The notes under the pieces were generated by a model. The model worked only from the letters and a program-made list of their open reading frames with translations. It was not told where the DNA came from and did no database searches. From contig NZ_JAEX01000002.1 of the NCBI RefSeq assembly GCF_000519125.1, forward strand, positions 124,001-188,000: a stretch of DNA of 64,000 nt, read 5' to 3'. The DNA is from Desulfocurvus vexinensis DSM 17965 (lineage in GTDB: Bacteria > Desulfobacterota > Desulfovibrionia > Desulfovibrionales > Desulfovibrionaceae). Shown piece by piece: positions 58,068-64,000 of this stretch. Numbering within the stretch: position 1 is the stretch's first letter; each line of letters opens with the position of its first letter. The position numbers and the translations under genes are program-made.

Positions 58068-59279
58068 TCAGCTCCTCGCCCCGCCCAGGGCCACGGCTGC
58101 GGCGCCGCCGGGGCGGCCCATGAGCCGCGCCAGCAGCCCGGCGGACGCGGGCCGGGCCTCGCGGGCCGGGGCCAGGCTGGCGGCCAGCCCGGCCAGGGCC
58201 CGGGCCGCCTGCGAGCGCGGCACGGCCTGGCCCAGGGGGCGGCCCTGGTTCACCGAGGCCATGGCGGCCTCGTAGTCGTTGGGAATCTTCCAGGCCACCG
58301 GGCGGCCCAGCAACTCCTCGGCCTCGGCCACGGTGATCTCGGCCCGCGACAGGTGGCGGTTGACCACCAGGCGCACCCGGCTTTCCAGGGCCGGGTTCAG
58401 GCCCCGGAAGGTCTCCAGCATCCGGCGCGTTCCGGCCAGGCAGGGCAGGCTGAGGGCCAGGACCATCAGGATGTCGTCGGCCTCTTCCAGCAGCGCCAGG
58501 GCGGCCTCGTCCAGGAAGGGCCCGCCGTCCACCACCACCGTGGCGTACATGCGCCGCAAGAGCCCGGCCACGGCGCTGGCGGCCTCGGGGGTCGCGGCGG
58601 CGGCGTCGTCCAGGGAGGCCGGGGCGGCCAGCACGTCCAGCCCGCTGGCGTGGCGGACCATGAGGCTCTCCAGGAAGGTCGTGTCCAGCCGGGCGAGGTT
58701 GCGCGCGGCGTCGGCCCAGGTGGAGGGGCAGTCCAGGTCCAGGAACAGGGGCACCTCGCCCATGGTCGTGCGCGCGTCCAGCAGGGCCGTGGACCCGGCG
58801 CCGCCCAGGCGCGCGGCCTCGGCGGCGATGTTGACGGCCACGGTGGTCGCGCCGGTGCCGCCCTTGGGGCCCATGACGTGGATGATCCGCCCCCGGGGGC
58901 CGGAGGTGTCGCGCGGGCGGGGCTGCTGGGCGGCGCCGCGCCGGGTGAGGTAGCGGTCCAGGGCGGCGCGCAGGTCCTGGGGCTGAACGGGCCAGGGCAG
59001 GAATTCGTCTACCCCCGCGCGCATGGCGCGCAGGATGTATTCGGGGTCCGAGGCCGGGGCGGCGAGGAAGACCTCGGTCACGCCCGGGTCGGCCAGCAGG
59101 CGCCCGGCCAGGGCGAAGCCGCCGTCCACGTCGGCGCCCAGCTCAAGGAGCACCAGCCCGGCGGGCGCGGCGCCCTGCGGGGCCAGGGCGAAGGCCCCGT
59201 GGGCCTGCACCAGCGCGCCGAGGCTGGCCGGGGCGCCGGGGGTGTGCAGCATCAGGGTCACGGTGTGGCTGGTGTTCAT
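58068..59279 (-). CDS. tadZ: TadZ/CpaE localisation ATPase
   Basis: The 403-residue protein has an N-terminal receiver-like domain (about 5-125) and a MinD-like ATPase with the deviant Walker [17 protein letters not shown] and [14 protein letters not shown]. It localises the tad machinery, typically to a pole. The ATG at 59,279 was preferred for AAGGAG upstream. Confidence 0.92.
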   Translation of the reverse strand: MNTSHTVTLMLHTPGAPASLGALVQAHGAFALAPQGAAPAGLVLLELGADVDGGFALAGRLLADPGVTEVFLAAPASDPEYILRAMRAGVDEFLPWPVQPQDLRAALDRYLTRRGAAQQPRPRDTSGPRGRIIHVMGPKGGTGATTVAVNIAAEAARLGGAGSTALLDARTTMGEVPLFLDLDCPSTWADAARNLARLDTTFLESLMVRHASGLDVLAAPASLDDAAAATPEAASAVAGLLRRMYATVVVDGGPFLDEAALALLEEADDILMVLALSLPCLAGTRRMLETFRGLNPALESRVRLVVNRHLSRAEITVAEAEELLGRPVAWKIPNDYEAAMASVNQGRPLGQAVPRSQAARALAGLAASLAPAREARPASAGLLARLMGRPGGAAAVALGGARS

Positions 59280-59293
59280 GGCGGCTCCTTGGG

Positions 59294-59572
59294 TCACTTC
59301 CGGTCCACCAGGCTTTCCAGAACCTGGGTAAAGCTCGGGCTCTTGTCCTGTTCGGGGTTGCGCAGGGCCTCCACGGCGCGCCGGGCCTGCTGGCCGTCCA
59401 GCCCTTCCACGGGGGTCGGGGCGGCGTAGGGCTCGCCGACGATCTGCTGCTGGAACTGCTCGGTGTAGGCCTGGCCGAAGGGGCGCGGGGTTTCCTGCAC
59501 GGCGCAGCCCGCCAGCAGGGCGGCGGCCAGGGCCAGGGCGGGGGCGGTCAGGGCGAAGGTGCGCAGGGTCAT
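59294..59572 (-). CDS. Small lipoprotein of the tad operon
   Basis: The 92-residue protein has a signal peptide ending in LLAGC (lipobox) and a short helical mature part. Its place between secretin and TadZ genes is where CpaD/RcpB-type outer-membrane partners occur, but it is much shorter than those. It may be a secretin pilotin. Confidence 0.75.
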   Translation of the reverse strand: MTLRTFALTAPALALAAALLAGCAVQETPRPFGQAYTEQFQQQIVGEPYAAPTPVEGLDGQQARRAVEALRNPEQDKSPSFTQVLESLVDRK

Positions 59573-59583
59573 GGCAATGGGCC

Positions 59584-61071
59584 TCACTGGTTCAGGATGT
59601 GGCCGAAGTCGCCTTCCAGGCCCGAGGCGGGCCCCTGGGCGGCGGGGTCGCCGACGCTGGCCGCCACGGGGCGGATGGCGCCGCCGGTGGCCGGGCCCTG
59701 GCCTTCCATGCGGCCCATGACGAAGAACTCGAATTCCGTGGGTTCCACGTAGTGGTCCGTGGGCAGGCTCTGGCGGGCCATGTCCAGGGGCTTGGCCAGG
59801 TGCGGGGTGACGATGATCACCAGCTCGGTTTCGGCCTTCTGGAACTCGTTGGAGCGGAAGAGCATGCCCAGCACGGGCACATCGCCCAGCACGGGGTACT
59901 TCTTGGCCGTCTCGCGCACATGGTCCTGGAGCAGCCCGGCGATGGCGAAGCTCTGGCCGTCGCCCAGCTCCACGGTGGTGGAGGTCCGCCGGCTGGTGAT
60001 GGCCGGGATGGTGAAGCTCGAAATCTGGATGGCGTTGGTGTAGTCCAGCTCGGAGACCTCGGGGAAGACCTTCAGGCTGATGCGCCCGCCCGAGAGCACC
60101 GTGGGCGTGAAGGCCAGGGCCACGCCGTAGGGCTTGAACTCGATGGCCACGGTGCCCAGGCCCTGGGGCACGGGGACGGGAATCTCGCCTCCGGCCAGGA
60201 AGCGGGCCTCCTCGCCGCTGCGGCAGATGAGCGTGGGCTCGGCCAGCACCTTGATCAGCCCGTTCTGCTTGAGCACGTCCAGAAAGCCGGTCAGGGTCTG
60301 CTGGCCCTGGTGCAGGCGGAACATGCCGTTGCGCGTGGAGCTGACGCGCATGTTGCCCGCAGACAGCGCCCCGTTGTTGGCGGCGGCCTGGGAGTTCAGG
60401 GGCAGCGGGCCGTTGTTGTCCAGGGCGAAGAGGTCGTTGAGCAGGGTGAAGGCGAAGTTGCCGTTGGCGTAGTAGGACAGGTCGATGCCGACCCGCTCCA
60501 TCACCGTGCGGTGCATCTCGGCGATCTTGACCTCGAGCATCACCTGGTGGACCCCGCCCACGCTGAGCATGTTGGCCACCTGGCCGGGGGCGTACAGCTC
60601 GGCGGTGTCCAGGGCCGTGGTCAGGGCTGCGGCGCTGGACACGGTGCCCGACAGGGCCACGGACTCGCCCGCGGGCAGGACGCGGATGCCTTCCTCGGCG
60701 GGCAGCAGCTTGTGCAGCATTTCCTTGAGGGCGGCCACATCGGGGCCCACGGTCACGTCGTAGACCCGCGCCACGCGGCCCGCGCCGTCCCACAGGGTCA
60801 GGTTGGTGGCCCCGGGCTTCTTGCCCGTGAGGTAGATCTGGTGTGGCGAGAGCAGCAGGATGTCGGCCACCTCGGGGTCCGCCAGGGACAGGCGGCGGAT
60901 GGGCTCGGCGCTGTCGAGCACCAGGGACTTGCCGCGCGTGAGGGCCACGGAGGCGGGGGCGAAGGGCTCGGCGCAGGGCCCGGGGGCGGCCAGGGCCAGG
61001 GTCAGGGCCAGGGCCACGGCCAGGGCCACCTGGGCCGGGCGGCGGGCGAAACGATCAGTTGACCTGGGCAT
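59584..61071 (-). CDS. rcpA: RcpA/CpaC outer-membrane secretin
   Basis: The 495-residue protein has a signal peptide (ALAVALALTLALAAPGPC), an N-terminal domain with KSLVLDSAEPIRRLSLADPE, and a secretin domain. Secretin segments include GGEIPVPVPQGLGTVAIEF and VTPHLAKPLD near the end. It forms the channel for the pilus. Its start overlaps the end of the RcpC gene. Confidence 0.95.
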   Translation of the reverse strand: MPRSTDRFARRPAQVALAVALALTLALAAPGPCAEPFAPASVALTRGKSLVLDSAEPIRRLSLADPEVADILLLSPHQIYLTGKKPGATNLTLWDGAGRVARVYDVTVGPDVAALKEMLHKLLPAEEGIRVLPAGESVALSGTVSSAAALTTALDTAELYAPGQVANMLSVGGVHQVMLEVKIAEMHRTVMERVGIDLSYYANGNFAFTLLNDLFALDNNGPLPLNSQAAANNGALSAGNMRVSSTRNGMFRLHQGQQTLTGFLDVLKQNGLIKVLAEPTLICRSGEEARFLAGGEIPVPVPQGLGTVAIEFKPYGVALAFTPTVLSGGRISLKVFPEVSELDYTNAIQISSFTIPAITSRRTSTTVELGDGQSFAIAGLLQDHVRETAKKYPVLGDVPVLGMLFRSNEFQKAETELVIIVTPHLAKPLDMARQSLPTDHYVEPTEFEFFVMGRMEGQGPATGGAIRPVAASVGDPAAQGPASGLEGDFGHILNQ

Positions 61072-61900
61072 TGGCGAACCTCAGCACCTGGCGGCTGGAG
61101 CCGGTTATGAGTTCCACCTCGGCGGCGGGCCGGGGCCGGGGCGCGGCGGCGCTTGCGCGGGCCGGGGCGCGCAGCGAGTCGAGGATGTCACTGGCCTGGA
61201 CCCCGGGGGTGGTCAGCCCGGTGCCCTCGTCGGGGTTGCGCAGGGCGAAGTTCAGGGTGCCCTTGGTGGCGGCGAAGGCCAGCTTCTCGCTCTCGGCGGG
61301 AGACAGTTCCAGGGTGTAGATGTCCACCGGGGCCAGCTCGCCGTCGCCGCCGGAGACTTCCAGGTCCGCGCCCGTGGCCAGGACCTTGATGTTTTCCAGC
61401 ACGGTCTTGGTGAAGGGCACGTCGCGGCCCTCGCGCTGGATGTCCACGGTGACGAGCACGTCCACGCGGTTGCCGGGGCGCACGAAGCCCGACAGGCCCA
61501 TGACCATATTGCCCTTGACGGCCACGGCGCGCATGCCCGGGGCGATGAGCGTGCTCACGCCCCCGGCGGCGGTTTCGGCGCCCAGCAGGCGGGCCTCGGT
61601 CACGGGTTCGCCGGGGCCGATGTCCGTGGCGGTCATGCGCCCGGCGAGGGCGGCGGCGTCGTGGAAGGCGCCCTGGGGCACGCTCTGGGCCAGGAAGGGC
61701 ACCAGGCGCAGGTGCTCGGCGCCCAGGCGCTCGCCGCGCGGCAGGGCCTGGGCGGCCACGGCGACCATGACCTGGCCCTGGGGCCCGTCCAGGGCCGGGG
61801 CCTGGGCCGTGCGGGCTTCCATCCAGCGGAAAATGAGCACCCCGGCTGCCAGGGACAGCATCAGGGCCACGGTGATCTGGACGAGGGCGGTTCTGCGCAT
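61055..61900 (-). CDS. rcpC: RcpC/CpaB pilus assembly protein (SAF domain)
   Basis: The 281-residue protein has an N-terminal membrane anchor (VALMLSLAAGVLIFRW). A SAF/beta-clip region follows, with VAAQALPRGERLGAEHLRLV, then PGMRAVAVKGNMVMGLSGFV and RPGNRVDVLVTVD. It acts with the secretin in the periplasm. Confidence 0.92.
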   Translation of the reverse strand: MRRTALVQITVALMLSLAAGVLIFRWMEARTAQAPALDGPQGQVMVAVAAQALPRGERLGAEHLRLVPFLAQSVPQGAFHDAAALAGRMTATDIGPGEPVTEARLLGAETAAGGVSTLIAPGMRAVAVKGNMVMGLSGFVRPGNRVDVLVTVDIQREGRDVPFTKTVLENIKVLATGADLEVSGGDGELAPVDIYTLELSPAESEKLAFAATKGTLNFALRNPDEGTGLTTPGVQASDILDSLRAPARASAAAPRPRPAAEVELITGSSRQVLRFANAQVN

Positions 61901-61918
61901 GGCGTGCTCCCGGCGGGG

Positions 61919-62467
61919 CTAGGCCCACCAGTGGGGGATGAAGGCCGCCACGCCGCCGCTGTGCAGCAGGGAGGCCACGGTTCCGGCGGCGATGGCCGCG
62001 CCGTAGGCCAGCTTGGGCAGGCTCCCGGTGGGCGCCGGGGCGTAGGCGAACTGCCGCGTGGCCAGGAAAAGGTTCAGGCTGTCGCGCATGGCGCCCAGGC
62101 TCCGGGCCAGGATGGCGGGCCGCAGGGCCAGCACGGCCAGGGCGTAGACCCCGCCCGCCAGGCTGGTGAACACGAAGGCCTTGAGCACGGCCCCGGCGCC
62201 CAGGAAGGCCCCGGCGGCGGCCATGAGCTTCACGTCGCCCGCGCCCATGACCCCGAACAGGAAGGGCACGAGCATCAACCCCAGGCCCAGGCCCAGGCCG
62301 CCCAGGGCCAGGAGCAGCCCGCTCCAGCCGCCGGTGGCGGCGTGCAGGGCCAGGCCCAGGACCATGGCCGGAAAGGTCAGCAGGTTGGGGATGCGCCGCG
62401 AGCGCAGGTCGGTGACGGTGGCGGCGGCGAGGATGGTCAGCAGGATCAGGTGGGTGATGGCGTCCAT
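61919..62467 (-). CDS. tadV: TadV/CpaA prepilin peptidase
   Basis: The 182-residue membrane peptidase has the two aspartates in VTDLRSRRIPN and MGAGDVKLMAAAG, as in family A24. It processes the Flp prepilin and TadE/TadF-type pseudopilins. It is the second gene of the operon. Confidence 0.93.
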   Translation of the reverse strand: MDAITHLILLTILAAATVTDLRSRRIPNLLTFPAMVLGLALHAATGGWSGLLLALGGLGLGLGLMLVPFLFGVMGAGDVKLMAAAGAFLGAGAVLKAFVFTSLAGGVYALAVLALRPAILARSLGAMRDSLNLFLATRQFAYAPAPTGSLPKLAYGAAIAAGTVASLLHSGGVAAFIPHWWA

Positions 62468-62520
62468 GGCGGTCTCCTGGGAGCGGTGCGGGACGCCGGG
62501 GCGGGCTGCCCGGGAAGGCG

Positions 62521-62582
62521 GGCGGAGGCGCGGGGGTGAGGGGGGTGGGCGCCTCCGCCCACGTTGCGCACGCTGTGCGCAA
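62521..62582 (-). promoter_or_regulatory. Two stem-loops between pilin and peptidase genes
   Basis: TTGCGCAC/GTGCGCAA (62,564-62,582, 3-base loop) follows the pilin stop by about 28 bases. GGCGGAGGCG/CGCCTCCGCC (62,521-62,559) comes next. Neither has a long T-run. Together they may stop part of the transcription or protect the pilin message, giving more pilin than machinery. Confidence 0.55.
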
Positions 62583-62609
62583 ATTCGTCCCGTGCGGGAA
62601 TGGCCTGGA

Positions 62610-62780
62610 TCAGCCGCCCGTGGGCATGCTGCCCGCGATGGTGTTGAAGGTGTTCTGCACGTTCTGGCCGAGCAGGGTCACGGCGCCGACGATGACGGCG
62701 GCGATGAGCGCCGCGATGAGGCCGTACTCCAGGGCGGTCACGCCCTCTTCGCCGTGGATCAGGGTTCTCAGCTTGGTCAT
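62610..62780 (-). CDS. flp: Flp-type prepilin
   Basis: The 56-residue prepilin has a short leader and the cleavage region EEG/VTALEYGLIAALIAAVIV, with Glu and Tyr at +5 and +6 after cleavage. The mature pilin would be about 43 residues. AAGGAGA precedes the ATG. It is the first gene of the tad operon and lies about 50 bases after a predicted sigma-54 start. Confidence 0.95.
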   Translation of the reverse strand: MTKLRTLIHGEEGVTALEYGLIAALIAAVIVGAVTLLGQNVQNTFNTIAGSMPTGG

Positions 62781-62843
62781 GGCTCGTCTCCTTTCTGGCT
62801 TGTGGTTTGGGCGGGTTGGCCGCCGGTTTCGCTTCTGGAAAGG

Positions 62844-62858
62844 CAAGGCGCGTGCCAC
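62844..62858 (-). promoter_or_regulatory. Sigma-54 promoter of the pilus operon
   Basis: On the minus strand TGGCAC-GCGCC-TTGC matches the -24/-12 consensus TGGCAC-N5-TTGC exactly. Transcription would start about 50 bases before the pilin start codon. A Fis-type regulator encoded upstream is the natural activator. Confidence 0.82.
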
Positions 62859-63225
62859 GAGGCGGGGCGCAGGGCGCACAAAGGCGCGGGGCTGCGATGT
62901 AACCAATTGGTTTACAAAGAAATTAAATTTTCTCTGGGCCAGGCGCGGCGCCGGGAGGGCGGCCCCGGACCCCCGGGCGGGGCGCCGAGCGGCTCCCGGG
63001 GCAGTCCCGTTAATCTCGAAAAATTCGATTCCGGCTATGGGCACCGGGTGGGCGTTGTGCTGTCAACGGTCTGCAAAGAAGGGAGAAAAATGCAGCACGC
63101 CGGGGAATCTAATTTATTTTGATTCTTGCAGGCCGTCCGGGGCGGGGGGCAACCGGGGCGGGGCCGGGCAGGGGCGAAAGCCCCTGCCCCCGGCCATGGC
63201 GCCGGAGCGGGGCAGAGGACGGCGG

Positions 63226-63246
63226 GAATCTAGGATTACTAGATTC
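63226..63246. promoter_or_regulatory. Candidate upstream activator site
   Basis: GAATCTAG and CTAGATTC are perfect 8-base arms with a 5-base centre, about 370 bases upstream of the sigma-54 promoter. A weaker GAATC/GATTC dyad sits at 63,105-63,125. Such spacing is usual for enhancer-binding proteins; the link to the nearby regulator is inferred. Confidence 0.45.
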
Positions 63247-63750
63247 ATGGACCAGGCCGGGCCCTCGCCGGGTGGTTTCCGCCCGGGGCGCGGCGGGCGG
63301 CTCCGGGGGCGGGCCAGGCGGGGCGGGAGTCAGGATTGACGGCCCGGGGGCCTGGGCCAGGGCTCCGGTGGGCGGCGGCCCGGGGGTGCGGCGGGCGGGG
63401 CCGGAGGAGGCTGGGCAATGACGTGCCATCACCACGAAATCAATAATGATTGTTCTGTACCGCTCGCCAGGGGGGGGCGTTGGCATGGAACCTGCTGAAG
63501 GGACAGGGCCTTCTCGTTCCTTCGTTGGAAGCCGGCTTCGGGGTGTGGTGGCCCGGAAGCCGGTTTCTGCGCTTATGGCGGGCGGCGTGGGGCCGGGCCC
63601 GGCAGGCCGCCTTGCACTGGCGACCGGCTGCGGCGCTCAGGCAATCCAGGCCCTCGCGCTTGTCTTGCTGCGCGTCGGCCTTGGATTTTTTTCGCCCCTG
63701 GCCCCTGACAGTTCCTGAACGGCCCGGGAAGGGCATCGCTCGACAGCCGG

Positions 63751-64000
63751 TCAGGGCAGGGTTTTGGGGTCGATGCCGTGCTTGCGCAGCTTGGCCCAGA
63801 GGTTCTTGGGCGTCAGGCCCAGCAGGCGGGCGGCCTCGGTCTGGCGGCCCCGGGCGGCGCGCAGGGCGTTTTCCAGGAAGCCGCGCTCGGCGGCGAGCAT
63901 GGCCTGGCGCAGGTCGATGCCCGCGCCGCCCGCCTGGGCCGGGGCGCACGGGGCGGCGCACGGCGCAGGCCCGCCCCGGCCCAGGGCGGCGGCCACATCG
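63751..64000 (-). CDS. C-terminal part of a Fis-type (sigma-54-dependent) regulator, cut by window edge
   Basis: The visible 83 codons end in LRQAMLAAERGFLENALRAA, then GRQTEAARLLGLTPKNLWAKLRKHGI, the Fis-type DNA-binding helix-turn-helix of NtrC-family activators. The frame continues beyond the window, where the AAA+ domain is expected. It reads toward the pilus operon and probably controls its sigma-54 promoter. Confidence 0.85.
   Translation of the reverse strand, partial: DVAAALGRGGPAPCAAPCAPAQAGGAGIDLRQAMLAAERGFLENALRAARGRQTEAARLLGLTPKNLWAKLRKHGIDPKTLP

Larger units (their letters stand above)
62781..63750. other. 970-base regulatory region upstream of the pilus operon
   Basis: No gene is supported in this unusually long gap. 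It contains the sigma-54 promoter (62,844-62,858), an AT-rich stretch (62,900-62,935) and several dyads: TCGAA-AAA-TTCGA at 63,016-63,028, GAATC..GATTC at 63,105-63,125, and GAATCTAG-GATTA-CTAGATTC at 63,226-63,246. Near the regulator end there is a GAAGCCGGCTTC palindrome at 63,528-63,539. The last may belong to the regulator transcript end. Confidence 0.6.

Noticed and set aside
63446-63718. Possible small genes in the long region upstream of the pilin
   Set aside because: No ribosome sites and compositions typical of chance frames; the region is better explained as regulatory.

Overview
The window is very GC-rich DNA (about 70%) of a bacterial chromosome, and it falls into two halves: a Mu-like prophage (about 1-25,190) and ordinary chromosome (about 25,190-64,000). 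Gene content suggests a Desulfovibrio-like (Desulfovibrionaceae) deltaproteobacterium. This rests on a TAXI-type TRAP transporter with a zinc-ribbon partner, several methyl-accepting chemotaxis proteins and multi-PAS kinases, a tad pilus locus with a sigma-54 promoter, and high GC. The taxonomic call is inference; there is no rRNA or tRNA here to anchor it.

Prophage (1-25,190). Organisation resembles BcepMu-type transposable phages. Early genes run rightward from a repressor/operator switch at 14.2-14.35 kb: small DNA-binding proteins, MuA-like transposase, MuB-like ATPase, Gam, a phage HU, DUF2786 protein, a C5 DNA methyltransferase, gp16/GemA and Mor. Late genes run leftward from about 13.1 kb: holin, lytic transglycosylase, Rz/Rz1 spanins, gp25-gp29 (small and large terminase, portal) and gpF. 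A second leftward block starts at 5.3 kb: protease with an internal scaffold start, decoration protein, major head protein, gp35, DUF1320, gpG, gp37, gp38 and a tail sheath gene cut by the window edge. Both late blocks are preceded by the same two-part sequence element, which I read as the late promoter/activator site. A lipoprotein gene with its own promoter between two long dyads lies between the repressor and the late genes and looks like a lysogenic-conversion gene. The right end of the prophage lies between the Mor gene (ends 24,946) and the HPP gene (ends 25,192); the left end is outside the window.

Chromosome, 25-37.6 kb. HPP membrane protein, a chemoreceptor, an FMN riboswitch controlling ribB, an HD-GYP protein overlapping a second (HBM-type) chemoreceptor, and a TAXI TRAP system (binding protein, fused permease, small zinc-ribbon membrane protein).

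Chromosome, 37.9-50.9 kb. An unusual cluster of ATP-grasp ligase, radical-SAM aminomutase, M20 hydrolase and a NYN-acetyltransferase fusion, probably a small-molecule or beta-amino-acid pathway. It is followed by a two-component pair (multi-PAS kinase and NarL-type regulator), an HU protein, a PilZ protein, a hybrid histidine kinase and a hypothetical protein.

Chromosome, 50.9-64 kb. A complete tad/Flp pilus locus on the minus strand, from the Flp prepilin through prepilin peptidase, RcpC, secretin, TadZ, TadA, TadB, TadC, TadD-SPOR and pseudopilin-like TadE/TadG proteins. The pilin gene has a near-perfect sigma-54 promoter, and the C-terminus of a Fis-type regulator lies upstream at the window edge.

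Most notable observations: two nearly coextensive reading frames at the methyltransferase locus; a 57-codon gene made from a transposase fragment; a classical signal peptide on the phage major head protein; and the ATP-grasp/aminomutase cluster.
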